Part shown: piece by piece, positions 53,600 to 64,000 of the stretch
Layout: each line of letters starts with the position of its first letter
Numbering within the stretch: position 1 is the stretch's first letter
DNA from: Micrasema longulum
Lineage: Eukaryota > Arthropoda > Insecta > Trichoptera > Brachycentridae
Direction of reading: 5' to 3'
NCBI GenBank assembly: GCA_022494885.1
Contig: JAGVSM010002997.1
Span: 118,132-182,131 of the forward strand
DNA: 64,000 bases
The notes under the pieces: model-generated
Told to the model about the DNA's origin: nothing
Database searches by the model: none
The model's input: the letters and a program-made list of their open reading frames with translations, nothing else
Position numbers and translations under genes: made by a program

Positions 53600-56500
53600 A
53601 GTAAAGAAAAAAATAAACTGTTAGTCAATCAATAAAAATGTTCATATTTTAGAATGTTTGTTAACAAATAAATAGGTTTTAGATTCTATGTCTTAGTATC
53701 AATATTTAATTACGCTTTGAAAGATTTTCTTCTCAAAAACGTCCTCTATAATTGTTGTCATACATATTTATCCGGTTATTGTGAACATTATCTATCTTTT
53801 ATTAAACAATATTTTCTTCTTTTTTTTCCACTTTCGTTTTAAATACTACCCTTTTTTTTATTATTCATAAATTTCATTAAAAGTACATGTTTTTGTAAAA
53901 TTCTAAACAAATCCACTTTTACACATCTAGTAAATGTTATCACTGTAACTCTCCCAAAAAAAAGACTGACTGTGCTTGGGGAGTGACTGAATAATTGTGA
54001 CTGAGTAATCTGAATCTGAATATTTTAAGCTCCTCATATGTAAATAGAAATATGTTTTCATTCATGATCTTTATCTCTAGAAAAGTATACCTATGTCAAA
54101 TATCTTTCCATTTTAAATTTTAACTGTAAAATATGTATTGTCTAGGTTTTGGGTGTTTTTCTTAATAATGCATAATATGATTGTGATCATTATTTTATTT
54201 CCATTTTTTGTTACTTCAATTTAAAGATCTATCATGTTCCGTTTTTTTTTAAATTTGTTTAAGGTTTATGTGATATTTCTGCTTCGTTTTCGGTAATATT
54301 GTTTTTATCCTATTTAACGTTTATAAATGTTGTATGTTTCTTGCTCATATTCCATTTATACCAAAAATCAAAAAAATTATAAAAAATTATATTAATTAAA
54401 TTAAAAAACAATTTTAAAATACAACCTAGAATCGGATAATTCATTTTTGTTATTTTATCAACTTTATTTTGTTTTTTAATATTTGTATATGAATAATAAA
54501 ATAAGTACAAAGAGTTCTATAAATATTTTTTTTAAATAATTTTACACGCTAAAAACATTTCAGCTAAATTAAATTTACAAAGTCAAAATTATTAAAAATA
54601 ATAATTAGAATTTTAACTGTATTAAATACTCCAGGCGCTTGTGATTTCTTTTTATAGGTTCGATAATTGAAAAGTGAAAACTCTTACTTTTTTCTGATAT
54701 TCATTTACTGTTCAAGTTCAATATAAATTACAGTACAATGACGTGTGACCGACTTGAAAGGCAAAACCCGAAAAAATAGAGTCGACCGCCTCGCGCCGTT
54801 CGAAACTTAAAAATATATATTATACCCACACATTACTATGTTTGGCCTATACCCCAACATATTATAACTTCATTTATAAAATTACATAAGTTTTATATGA
54901 TTGTGATGCAGTGTTTTGGTCAAATAAATGAAATAAATAACAATGACGAATACTTCTGAAAAACACGAAGTTCGTAACAACCCTTCTACGTTTTCTCATT
55001 CTGATAGTAGAAAAATCGATCTAATCTAAAGCGCGGATATAATTACAGATCTGGTTGTTTTCTTTCAATTCTCTCATTCTTTTATGTAGGTTATCAAACA
55101 TTCTATAAGTCGTCTTTTGTTAATCGAAATACGAAAATTTCATTCATCTTAGTAATCGTATATTTTCTAAAAATACGATATATTTTATACTAATGTTGTT
55201 TTTTTTAATACAAAATTTTCTATAACAACCGTGTTTTTTTTACAATTGTATGTATTTGCTACATTTGTGTCTCCTTTTTACCCTCTGTTTTCAAGAAAAT
55301 AAAGTTGAACGTTTCATGTGAAGTCATTAATTTTTATTTTTTTTTGGGTCTGTGAATTTTTTTATCCTTTTCTACGCCTAAAATATAAATTTACCATTAG
55401 TAATAACTGTTTTTTAGAGGAACAAAGGCAATTGTCTCAATAAAAGCACCAATTGTTTTTAATAGCTTTCAAAACGAAATGGATTTAAACGGAAAAATGA
55501 AACAAAGCAGGGTCTTTCTTAAAAGCTCAATTCTTAACTTCAGAAAATAATTTATTAACGTTCCTCTCAGAAAAACCTAAAGTCAATTTCTTCATCACTA
55601 CGAAGAACCCTGAAAGCCTTATATTAAAATTTCTAATCAGTTTTTGAAGGAGTTCTAGAAACACATCGCATCTTTTAATTCAACAATATAATTAATATTC
55701 TACCCGAGTTGAGGTGACGCCCGGAATACGGCAGCCGATACTTAAAGACAGCTTTTTTTTAGGGCTGTGCAAATACCCATTTTCTTGCATTCAATATTTT
55801 TTTTATGAGGTTTTTAGAATACTATCCAATATAAAAATTGCTATTTAGTAATAAAAAATACGGTGTTTTACATACTAGGGTTTACGCTTACCTCCGTACC
55901 GCCTGGGCGTGAATTATAGTTTCTCTCTCCAATCGTAGCTTAAAATTTGAAATTAAATTGTCAACTGTTAAACATTGTGTTAGTGTTTATAAGTGGTTGA
56001 TGTGTAGACAAAAAGTGGAAAAAAAAGACCTTTTATTTTAAAGCATTATTTTGCGCTTTATTCTTACTAAAATATGTGACAAGTAGTGAATGACGGAAAC
56101 TTTTAGACAACAGTGCGCCTACTTTAAAATCATAAAAAAGTTAATGAACCCATTAAAGTCGTTTAAGAAGGTATTAATTTGTGATGCGAACGTACCAAGA
56201 TTTAACTATCTGGAATACTACCTCTTACGATAAATTACAACAGTGCTACTAAAAGTGGACTTATTGATAAATACTCAATAGATTTAAAATATTATATCAA
56301 AATGATACATCAATCCTCAAATCACTCTCATACACACGTTTGTCTAATAATAAAGTAAAAAATAAATAAAATCGAGCGGGAATTTCATACTCATTATAAA
56401 ACGAAATAATACAGACTAAAATGGATACAAAGTCGTTGGAACAATAGGCTTCTTTCCCCCCCGGCAACTACACGTGGACCAGACCATCTTCTAGGAATTT

Positions 56501-56740
56501 AGCAAACAACATGTGTTTGCACATGTGCGACACTGCGACAGTGACTAGTGACTACCCAATATCTATCCTTCGGATATTTTTATCTGTTATGTTATCTATG
56601 GATGTTGTTATGTTATCTATGGATGTGTTGAAGTGCTTTATTTGTTAAGTTTTTTATTGTTTACTTTTTAGCACGAACACTTTACAAATTTACAATTATG
56701 CTCAATGTTTGTTATTGTAAATTTATTGATAATTTTAAAT
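53600..56740. other. Long AT-rich stretch, no gene found
   Basis: Three kilobases with no supported frame or RNA. A direct 21-bp duplication TGTTATGTTATCTATGGATGT lies at 56585-56626. Small GC-rich islets near 54780, 55705-55745 and 55890 have no reading frame with a known domain. Confidence 0.45.
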
Positions 56741-56744
56741 TGCA

Positions 56745-56985
56745 ATAATTTCACACGTCCATGCACTTTGTAGTTGCAAGACGATTAGTAATCTAGCTTC
56801 AATAGGTAAACGTTATCACCTATCCAATATCCAAATTTAGTAAATGAGGTCTAGAATTCCAACCGTCCCTGCGCTCAGTAGCTGCAAGACATGTTGTTAT
56901 CTAACTTCTATTTTTATATATATTTTTTTAAATATCACTAAATCTCTTAACTTTATTTTCAAATAAAAAATGTAAATGGGGGAGG
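56745..56985. repeat. Family D short repeats
   Basis: CACTTTGTAGTTGCAAGACG and AATTCCAACCGTCCCTGCGC / CAGTAGCTGCAAGACATG (56763-56895) are inverse matches to 19.0-19.05 kb. The flanking AAATGTAAATGGGGGAGG (56968-56985) also matches there in inverted order. Confidence 0.45.
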
Positions 56986-57019
56986 AACGAGGAACAAGAA
57001 TCCCAACCGTCTTGCGAGG

Positions 57020-57390
57020 CTGTCCGTCTACTCTGAGGCCAGGAAAACTGCTCGTTGGATGTACTCGCCATTGTGATTCCTGGGAAAAGACGACCAAAGT
57101 GGTTTCTCGTTGCCTTTTCTGGTGGATTTTTATGTCGGGGTTACCTTCCCTTAGCTGGTTAGTTCTGTTTTGGAGGCTCCAGAAACTCGTCTTTTATCCT
57201 CTCGTTATCTGCAGTGATCACACCGTTATGAGTGTGATCCTCTAGTCCAGGGTTCGCGACGTCGACGCTAAGGAATTGGATGAATCCGTAGTGTTAGCGG
57301 TGGAATGCAACTGGGCATTCGCAGCATTTAATAGAATCACACCTTCCAGCAAGATCTGACTCACTGCGACCCTTCTGAAGATTCTGAAGA
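57020..57390 (+). repeat. Interspersed repeat family A, copy 3
   Basis: Begins within the family at about CTGCTCGTTGGATGTACTCG and carries GTGGTTTCTCGTTGCCTTTT, CTTCCCTTAGCTGGTTAG, TATCTGCAGTGATCACACC and CTCACTGCGACCCTTCTG. The first roughly 100 bp of copies 1 and 2 are missing or replaced. Confidence 0.7.
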
Positions 57391-57394
57391 TACT

Positions 57395-57735
57395 CAAGAT
57401 ATTCAAGTATATAGTATTTTTAATTACAAGTTTTCAAAATATAATGTCAATTAGACGAAAGTGAGCATTTTCGACACCTTTTTCTCGCGTTCAATCGAGG
57501 AAATGAAGTTGCTAAAGCTGCTCGCGATATTTTTGCAATGTTTGATGAAGATTCTTTTAATTATTTACTAATTTGTCTTTGAATAATGAACGAAAAAACA
57601 TTATTGATTAATTTGTGGGATTTTTGTTGTTATTGTGTCCTCTTGTTTTCTTTGAAAAGAAGAACATTTGAAAAGAAACGGAAAAATCTTTTGTTAGCAC
57701 CCAATAGATATGAGTCATTATCATTAATGTTTGAT
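57395..57735. other. AT-rich DNA, nothing recognised
   Basis: The open frame starting near 57586 runs into the family B repeat and is not considered a gene. Confidence 0.35.
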
Positions 57736-57737
57736 TA

Positions 57738-58270
57738 TGTCCAAATGCTTGCAGACTGGCAGGATTTCCTCCCTAGGGAGTTGTTCATATGTAAATTTAT
57801 TTCAACAGAGGGGGAAAACATTTTTGAGAGGGGAATATGGAAGTCTAGGCATTTACAGGGCTTGTGAACTGTCATTTAAATTGGAAAATTGTTAAAATTT
57901 AAATATGAACAACTCCCTAGGGAGGAAATCCAGCCAGTCTGCAAGCATTTGGACATAATCAAACATTGTTGAATTACTACCTGGTAAAAGAAGAAGTATA
58001 AAAATTGGAAAATTATTTTCAAGCGTTGCCTAGTAGGTGATTTGGTTCAGCCGGATGAATCTCACCCACGTGATAAAGGTTTCAGCTCTTTTACTTCACA
58101 AAAGTCAACAGATGGAAGAGTTGAGGAAATGTGGATGTTCAAACATGGGCAGAATGGTGAATGTTACACAGTGTGTAAAGTGGCCACATAAACCAGCCAA
58201 TGACAGGTCATAAGCCCTGTAAATGCCTAGACTTCCATATTCCCTTCTCAAAAATGTTTTCCATCTTTGT
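57738..58270. mobile_element. Family B foldback repeat
   Basis: Contains CTTGCAGACTGGCAGGATTT (57748) and its inverse near 57930, and GGAATATGGAAGTCTAGGCA (57833) and its inverse near 58230. Between are GCGTTGCCTAGTAGGTGATT, TCTCACCCACGTGATAAAGG and ATGGGCAGAATGGTGAATGT. The structure is the same as at 38.9-39.5 kb. The high-coordinate end directly joins a SINE. Confidence 0.75.
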
Positions 58271-58271
58271 T

Positions 58272-58530
58272 GAAATAAAGTGATTATCATCATTCTCTTT
58301 CCGCAACAAACGGTGCATAAAACACTACATTGGCACACCAATAGCAGCGTATCTTGATCATTTTTTTAACTTGAAGGTAAGAGGATCAGTTTAACGCTTC
58401 AGGTACTAGTCTAGAGACTATGAAATATTCTTGTGTGAAAACACCAATTTAAATTAATATATCATTTCAACCATGTCGGAATCAAACCCGAAACTTCTTG
58501 CAAGGTAGGCAAACTCACTGATCGTACAGG
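58272..58530 (-). mobile_element. tRNA-derived SINE, near full length
   Basis: Minus-strand copy: ATTATCATCATTCTC tail, AACGGTGCATAAAACACTAC, CGCTTCAGGTACTAGTC, ATGAAATATTCTTGTGTGAA, and head with GTCGGAATCAAACCCG and AAACTCACTGATCGT. Confidence 0.8.
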
Positions 58531-58554
58531 AATAACAGGTTTTTTTACTAAACG

Positions 58555-58835
58555 TCATCGCTCGGAACTATAAAAACGTGTAGTTCGCGAAATTCGATCG
58601 AGGCGAGCGTCGACGCAACAGCCGGCATAATTCGCTCCCGCCGTAGCTGTACCCAGGGTGGGTACCCAGCCGGGTAGATACCCCGGGTAGCGGGCGGCGG
58701 ATCCGGCCAGTTGTTCGCCAGCCGCCGCCGGCCGCGGAAGCCTCCGTCGCCCGACTCGTGACGTCACACCGCCCCCTGGGGCCGGCGGGTGAGGGGAGAA
58801 CCAACAAGTGGCGAATTGTTGCGTGGTCCGCCCTA
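58555..58835 (+). promoter_or_regulatory. GC-rich, CpG-dense island with TATA and CRE motifs
   Basis: About 280 bp of markedly GC- and CpG-rich sequence in AT-rich surroundings. It contains TATAAAAA (58569-58576), several CG-rich words, a consensus CRE palindrome TGACGTCA (58759-58766) and a possible splice donor GGCGG|GTGAGG (58788/58789). If used, transcription would start around 58600 on the plus strand and the segment could be a 5' untranslated exon. No repeat elsewhere in the window matches it. It could also be the promoter region of an unrecognised mobile element. Confidence 0.45.
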
Positions 58836-58839
58836 CTTA

Positions 58840-60010
58840 GCTGCGTTTTTCCAGCGATATTTGTTTGTTTTGGTTATAATGGCGTTGCCCGAGTGTGCCC
58901 AATTCCTCAGTTGATTCAAATCTTATTTTATTTATTTATTCTAATCTGAGTCGAATTGAATTCTATGTTAGTGTTGCCAACTAGGATTAGAGGTCCGAAG
59001 TTCAAATCCCGCTGTACCATAACTAATTTCTCATTTTAGCATGGTTATTTACGACTTTTTTGAAAATGGCCACAAAATATAAATATATGCGTTATTTATA
59101 AATGAGAACGCAATTACAATATTTCAAATAAAATACTACTAGGTATTAGGTACTAAAAGAACTGATATGTTGAACTACCTTACTCCTTATCTGCCTAAAA
59201 TTGAACAAATTATTAATTAAGCTTTTTTTTTAAATTCAGTTAACGTCTATTTTTATGCGTTTGAAATGTGTATAAGGAAACAAAACACTATATTTATACG
59301 CTTATTGCACAAAACGTTTACGTCTTAGGTTTCAGATGTTTTGTACTAAATATTAATATATAAAACCAATATACCAAAAATATTGCATGTTAGAATCGAT
59401 CCTGACATTTGTACTAAAGCTAAACGCGCTAATAACGTCACCTCAAGGCAGACTTCAGCACTTTGGTTCAATTCCCATAAATTGTTTTTAAAAGTTTAAC
59501 ACTTAAGTAACATTCCTAATTGAGGATTTAAATTATTTTTCTCTTTTTATCTTTATTTTTACTTACCTTCTAAATTATTTTTGTTGCAGCCAATATTCAA
59601 TCCTCGCAATAAGAAGTGAGGATTTAATATTGGCTCTGAGGAGTTAACTTTTCTTTTGGTCTAGGCATATTATATTTTTACATATCTATGAATTTCAATT
59701 CCGTTTGAATTTTTAACAAGACTAAAAAATCAATCAGTTGGTTTTTATGTAGGTTTTTCAATAATATAAACTATTATATCTAAGCACAAACTCATTTTTT
59801 AAATTTAAAAATCTTATTGCTTAGTGAAAGACATCTTAAAACCTACATTTGTTCTAGAGCTTGGTATGAAACACTTGATAATAAGTAGCAAGCTGCAAGA
59901 AAATTTCAGTTTTTTCAGTAGTAAATGTTTCATAATTTCAGGAACCATAATGTGAAAAAGTGCACCGAATACCACTACATAAACCGATGACCATAGTCTC
60001 ATGATTAGTA
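58840..60010. other. AT-rich DNA; one hairpin
   Basis: No gene found. A stem-loop with 17 of 18 pairs lies at 59588-59635 (AGCCAATATTCAATCCTC and its complement, 12-base loop). A B-box-like GTTCAAATCCC at 59013 lacks the rest of a tRNA. Confidence 0.4.
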
Positions 60011-60024
60011 TGCAAGTGTTGTGC

Positions 60025-60029
60025 TCAGT
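60025..60029 (+). promoter_or_regulatory. Initiator TCAGT upstream of the 60.11-kb exon
   Basis: TCAGT with A+1 at 60027, the arthropod initiator consensus. It lies 85 bp before the candidate start codon. A weak DPE-like AGGTG lies 28-32 bp downstream, and there is no TATA box at -30. A six-codon upstream frame (ATG at 60051, stop at 60066-60068) would sit in the leader. Confidence 0.35.
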
Positions 60030-60111
60030 AGTGAGTGAGTGAGAAACAAGATGCAGGTGAAGGAATAAGTGTTAGTGAGACAGAACTAGGCCACGTTACC
60101 AGGCAACCAGG

Positions 60112-60187
60112 ATGGCGAGGAAGGTTCAAACTAGAGGCTGCGCCTCGATCGTTTTCGTATTTGTCCTACTGTGCAGAGCTTTCAAAG
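60112..60187 (+). CDS. Candidate first coding exon of a secreted or membrane protein
   Basis: ATG at 60112 in good context (CAGGATGG) starts a 25-codon frame: MARKVQTRGCASIVFVFV followed by LLCRAFK. It is cut by a consensus splice donor CAAAG|GTAAGA after position 60187, leaving a phase-1 junction. The peptide has a basic N-region (R3, K4, R8) and a hydrophobic core (about residues 11-21), the make-up of a signal peptide or signal anchor; phase-1 introns just after signal peptides are common in animal secreted proteins. The local base composition is more GC-rich than the flanks, and no transposon match covers it. The next exon was not found before the window end; family C repeat begins 100 bp inside the putative intron. 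No gene family can be named. Confidence 0.5.
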
Positions 60188-60287
60188 GTAAGAAGACAAT
60201 CCAATACCATGTTTTTTCCTTATATTGTATTAAAACATTGAAAACAATTACACTGTTTAAATTTTTTATGTTTCCCTGTCCACTAGG

Positions 60288-60945
60288 GTTAACACGTAAA
60301 TGTATATCTTTATATATATATAATTCCTCTGTACGTGTGATGTCACTGAACTCCACCTAAACGGCTTAACCGATTTTCGTGCGGTATTCAGAGAAATATA
60401 GATCTTTGCGCTGTGCGTGTTCGTGGATATTAAAATCTTCAATCTAATATGTAAAAGAGAAGTAAAAAGCATAAATGTTTTATTTATCGATCCACCAGGG
60501 TTGCATTCGAGGAGAATGCATTTACAAAAAAAATGGAAAGATGTTGTTTTTTAGTGCATGAAAATAGTTTGTTTTTGTATTTTTACAAACAGCATTTGTT
60601 TTTTGTGGATCTCAATCAGATTCTTTCCTTAAATTCCTTACAATTTCTTCTCATCTATTTCTTTTCCTGGATTTTTGGAAACACAAAAATAATATTAAAT
60701 TCAATACATTATTAAAAATTGTATTCCTTCACAAGTACACCCCTCTGTTGGTGAGAAGACCGGAGTTTGACGTTTGCAAAAAAACGCCATATTTGAAAAA
60801 AAAAATGTTTCATGTTTTGGAATTCAACTATAAACAAGTACCTTGGTACCTACTTATCAATGAAAAGTCTTTTCCCAAACTAATAGCAGGCAAGCCCACG
60901 TTCGGAAAGGACAACGTTTGACCGGTCCACTAGTTTTATATAATA
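60288..60945 (-). repeat. Interspersed repeat family C, copy 2
   Basis: Inverted copy of 1565-2255. From low to high coordinates it shows AATTCCTCTGTACGTGTGAT, CTAAACGGCTTAACCGATTT, ATAGATCTTTGCGCTGTGCG, CACCAGGGTTGCATTCGAGG and GGACAACGTTTGACCGGTCC. Its other terminus near ACTAG lies at about 60930-60940. Confidence 0.65.
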
Positions 60946-61087
60946 ATCAAAACTTTCTCGTATCTTTTGCGAAATATAATTTAAAGGTAATTTCGTAAAT
61001 TAATTAAGAAGTGTATGTTTTTTTTAAAGTTTAGCTTTGCTGTAAAAATATTTTAGTTCAAGTGAGGGAACACGTTTTTTTTAACCA

Positions 61088-61268
61088 GATCAAAGTTTGA
61101 ATCTCAATCTTGTTGTCAGCGGTTTTGTCTACAGCGCAAATTCGACTTGGGGTTCGATTCCGAAAAGAATATTTCAAGTGTTTTAGCAGTGCAATATTTT
61201 ACGGTTTCTGAACTGGCGCCTTAAACATAAGACAGACCATCTTGCCATCATGTTTATAAAAAAAAACA
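61088..61268 (+). mobile_element. tRNA-derived SINE, diverged head
   Basis: Plus-strand copy: B box GGGTTCGATTCC-like (GGGGTTCGATTCCG at 61150), GAATATTTCAAGTG, CTGAACTGGCGCCTTAAAC, AGACAGACCATCTTGCCATC. The A-box region is degenerate. Confidence 0.6.
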
Positions 61269-61269
61269 C

Positions 61270-61845
61270 TGGTACTTTGCAATAGAAGTACAAATGCATA
61301 GCTTAATTGCACCATTAGAAGCAAACACTGAATATCAAAAGTACACAGCAATTAAGTTTCATACTAAAATTTAGAAATCCTATGAGAAACAAATGCAGGA
61401 ACTTAAGTAAAAACTCGCGAAAATGCCTTTTCTGTTATGAATCGTTAATTATTCATAATTCAATCAAACTTTGGGAATATTTTGATACACTGGAGCAATC
61501 TATCTCCATTCAAATTTATACTGGAAGTCTTGACTCACGGCGCGCTAATAAAATATATTAATTTATTTGTCACTTTGGATAAATTCTCTTAGTTGGATGC
61601 ATGACGGTTTTAATTCTACTGGGACCTAGTAAGTACTTTAAAAAATCAAGCATCGGCGGCCCGCTAGTTCATGTCTTAGGCCTTAAGAACATAGTTTACA
61701 TAATTTTATGGACACGCATACTTTTAATACATATTTTAATTCTACCGATCATTTAGAAAATAAAGAATAAAAACTATGTTATTTTTCAATATTATAAAAT
61801 TTAATGTTTTTTTTAAACTCACGTGCTTATTATTATCATTCTGAA
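61270..61845. other. AT-rich DNA, nothing recognised
   Basis: No supported features. Confidence 0.35.
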
Positions 61846-61849
61846 AAAT

Positions 61850-62345
61850 GGTGGTCAGTACTAAATACGCTCTAGGGTTGGTATTCAGAGCACTTTTATT
61901 GAAGCCCTGGCGTCCCTTTGTAGATCTATTGTAACGGTCCCCGTGAATTAGTTTTTCGCCCTTGAAGCCTAGGTTTTCAAGTAGCCTGGCTACTGAGGGG
62001 ATCACGAGTATTCTCATTATGCTAAATTTCCCGATAGCGCTCTGACATCCTCAGGTTTAACCAGTAGTTCCCAAGGATGCGACTTCTATGATGATGTAAA
62101 GCATCACGTTCGCATAGAGTGTGAGTGTTTTATCATCTGCACTGCTGAACTTTCATCGAGAAATTTCAGAACGGTTTATTCTAGCCAGGTGTTTATTCAA
62201 ATTTTCAGTACTCTGTAAAAGCTTAAGTGTCAACCCTCACTTGCTTTCGGCCAAGCCTCATTAGGTCAAATGCAAACCTTTGCGAGTACCCCTTTAGTAG
62301 TTTCTTCGCATAGTGCTGACCAAGTGCTTTTTCCCAGAGCATTAT
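61850..62345 (-). mobile_element. LINE C-terminal domain relic
   Basis: The minus strand reads RFAFDLMRLGRKQVRVDT (62277-62224), then in a shifted frame LNKHLARINRSEIS (62202-62161). The rest corresponds block for block with 52.6-53.25 kb at the nucleotide level (CTCAGGTTTAACCAGTAG, AAGCATCAC, GATCTATTGTAACGGTCCCCGTGAA on the plus strand). The L..G...LN.HL pattern precedes the zinc-knuckle in R1/jockey-like LINEs. Heavily frameshifted. Confidence 0.6.
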
Positions 62346-62349
62346 TCTT

Positions 62350-63045
62350 CGCCATACCCAAATCAGTGTTATGCTGTTGCACTCACTGATATAATTAAGT
62401 GACATAACTCACTGACATAACCGAGTACATTTGTTAGCATTGCAATGTCCAAGCGCAAAAATTTTCTTTTTCTTTTTTGTCAAATTTAAATGTCAAATTT
62501 AAATGTCATAATTAAATTTAAGAATTGATATTATAAACTTAACTAAACTGTTACCAAAAATTAGAAAACATTAAACTTTAACAGAGAAATATAATAAATA
62601 AATTATAATATATTAAAGAATATATAAGCCGAACGATTCTCGAAAATAAATGTATCATCTCATAATTTAATGTGTAAGGTGACATGAGGTACGCTCTACC
62701 TGTACCGTGTATTTTGTATCCTGCTGTGCAAACATCTTCCTTGCAAGATAAGGGAAAAACGTAATGAAAAGAGGGATTGCCAAGAATATTATTGGTCATG
62801 GAATTTTCATTCTTACTTTTATTATATTACATCATAACATAAAATTATAATGTAAAAACCATATTTCCCGTGGCGTTTAAAATTGAATAAATTATATTAA
62901 TTTATATCTGGTGTGTCAAATTATGAATTTTTTAAGCGTTTAGAAATAAATCAAATAAAAACCGAAGGACAAAAAATAATAATTAGTTGTGTAAATAAAA
63001 TGTAAAAATAAGTTATAATAAACTAATTTTACTTAATATTTGTTC
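62350..63045. other. AT-rich DNA, nothing recognised
   Basis: No supported gene or repeat; short minus-strand frames have no domains. Confidence 0.35.
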
Positions 63046-63047
63046 AT

Positions 63048-63125
63048 ATCCACTTACTGGTTTTTCTTTGTCTACCGGTTTCGTACCTGTTTCTTTGTCA
63101 GGACTCTAATTACACTATAATGAAA
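63048..63125 (-). mobile_element. Hammerhead-like element, arm fragment
   Basis: The minus strand reads CTGACAA, a AGAAACAGGTAC stretch, GAAACCGGTAGACAAAG and CCAGTAAGTGGATATG (63105-63046). Stem II is shortened by a deletion. Confidence 0.5.
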
Positions 63126-63129
63126 ACCC

Positions 63130-63285
63130 CACTTTATTTTTTATCATTTTTTATTTTATCATTTATTTATTCATATATATGTACATTACAAAATAAAATG
63201 TCTTAATTCATACATATGGAAATAATTAAGTAAAATTAGGTATATATTTTTAAAAAACACATTAGTATACATAATATCCAAAGAA
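63130..63285. other. AT-rich DNA, nothing recognised
   Basis: No supported features. Confidence 0.3.
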
Positions 63286-63289
63286 TAAT

Positions 63290-63560
63290 ATGTTAAAAAA
63301 GTAAGAGAACCTTGTAACGAAAAACTCCTTCAGAGACGTGAAAAATGTCAATTTCCAAAGCGATATTGTTCAACATAGAGATAGTCCTTCCAACAAGCAT
63401 AACCATTGGCAGGTTGGTCCTGTATATTGGAATGTGAAACAGTCTATGTTGACGCTGTCTAAGGTAATTATCAGGAACATAAAAGCCAATGCTCCGGATA
63501 ATTTCAGGGTTGTCAATAATACCGCGCAACAATCGAAAGAAGTGCGTTGTTAAATACACA
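63290..63560 (-). mobile_element. Jockey-like LINE, C-terminal segment
   Basis: The minus-strand frame is open for 88 codons: FRLLRGIIDNPEIIRSIGF, VPDNYLRQRQHRLFHIPIYR, TNLPMVMLVGRTISMLNN and IALEIDIFH. The DNPE.L..I.F.VP....R....F..P..RTN....P..R....N pattern is the C-terminus of jockey-type LINEs. It matches the LINE end at 16.31-16.51 kb, so both are copies of one family. A TTCCTTCTAGTCT junction (63561) marks where the next repeat was joined, cutting off the rest. Confidence 0.8.
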
Positions 63561-63561
63561 T

Positions 63562-63665
63562 TCCTTCTAGTCTTCCCTTACCTTCACCATAGTGGTTGCA
63601 CAAAAATACAAAACCAACGTACTGATAGGACGTGTGCTATTCGAAGCTAACACCAAGGTACACTG
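63562..63665. mobile_element. Interior fragment of the hammerhead-like family
   Basis: CTTACCTTCACCATAGTGGTTGCACAAAAATACAAAACCAACG (read as two words, ACCTTCACCATAGTGGTTGC and ACAAAACCAACGTACTGATA) matches the interior at 11.56-11.61 and 29.51-29.56 kb. It lacks both arms. Confidence 0.5.
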
Positions 63666-63699
63666 CACATTTATATATTTTAATTAAAATTCTTTAAAC

Positions 63700-64000
63700 A
63701 AACAAACCATCACTCCGTTTCCCCGTAGGGATAAGCAGAGAGGATAGAACGCCATATCACTCTATCTTTGCATACAGACCTCGCTTTCTCTACATTTATG
63801 CATCTTATCATGCACGCACGCCGATTATTCCTACTTTTGACATGTCTTTATTTAAGTATTTGATAGACTTGATTGCGCCATGTCTTTCTCAGCTTTCCTC
63901 GTTTTCTGCATCCATAAACATTCGTATCGTCGATCCTTTTAGCAGTTATTTCGTTGTCCATTCGCTCTATATATTCAAACCAACGCAGCACCCCTTTCTT
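63700..64000 (-). mobile_element. RTE-type LINE 3' fragment, running off the window
   Basis: The minus strand carries the same end as 6.7-7.2 and 13.99-14.31 kb: an SAYPYGE-type end complement near 63715-63740, the VEKAR..C block near 63775-63800, the ETWRNQV-type block near 63865-63895, and WFEYIERMDNE near 63985-63950. It continues beyond the right edge of the window. Confidence 0.75.

Noticed and set aside
58980..59030. Possible tRNA-like sequence ending GTTCAAATCCCGCTGTACCA
   Set aside because: No A box or cloverleaf pairing upstream.
60035..60241. Longer frame overlapping the candidate exon in another phase
   Set aside because: It starts at a GTG, lacks an ATG in context and reads through the splice donor of the better supported frame.
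1..64000. Bacterial operons, CRISPR arrays, ribosome binding sites, rRNA
   Set aside because: Nothing of the kind is present; base composition, LINEs, SINEs and splice signals show eukaryotic nuclear DNA.

Overview
This window looks like nuclear DNA from an arthropod, most likely an insect. It is very AT-rich and gene-poor. Almost everything recognisable is transposable-element debris: jockey-, L2/CR1-, RTE- and RNase-H-type LINEs, a tRNA-derived SINE, a P-element-like THAP transposon, a piggyBac-like MITE, an LTR with a TATA box and a TCAGT initiator, and several foldback families. TCAGT initiators, (TAAA)n LINE tails and GT..AG-type splice donors all fit an arthropod. The species cannot be told from the sequence.

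Layout. 0-15 kb: SINE and RTE relics, one copy each of repeat families A and C, a 95-113-bp minisatellite (8.7-9.0 kb), an 85-bp-arm inverted repeat (9.3-9.6 kb), and foldback elements carrying hammerhead-ribozyme-like cores (10.6-12.6 kb). 15-18.3 kb: a three-level nested insertion, in which a THAP element was entered by a jockey-like LINE, which was in turn entered by a piggyBac-like MITE at TTAA. 19.3-22.6 kb: a 230-bp tandem repeat, two LINE 3' ends and a roughly 350-bp (TAAA)n tract. 24-35 kb: LINE relics, including the best preserved coding segment of the window (26.05-26.99 kb, 314 codons open). 35-53 kb: two long hammerhead-like elements (one splitting a SINE), a near-complete THAP element (43.57-44.60 kb), a foldback element with clear direct-repeat flanks (46.5 kb), an RNase H LINE piece and an LTR (47-48 kb), and a perfect 20-bp hairpin (50.4 kb). 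53-64 kb: LINE relics, family A and B repeats, a short GC-rich island with TATA and CRE motifs (58.6-58.8 kb), a candidate first exon of a secreted or membrane host protein (60.11 kb), and more LINE relics.

No complete host gene is visible. The only host-gene candidate is the signal-peptide exon at 60.11 kb. The most interesting points are the hammerhead-like cores repeated in one element family, the datable nested insertion, and the recurrent THAP first exons. Homology calls come from reading motifs and comparing copies inside the window; no database search was run.
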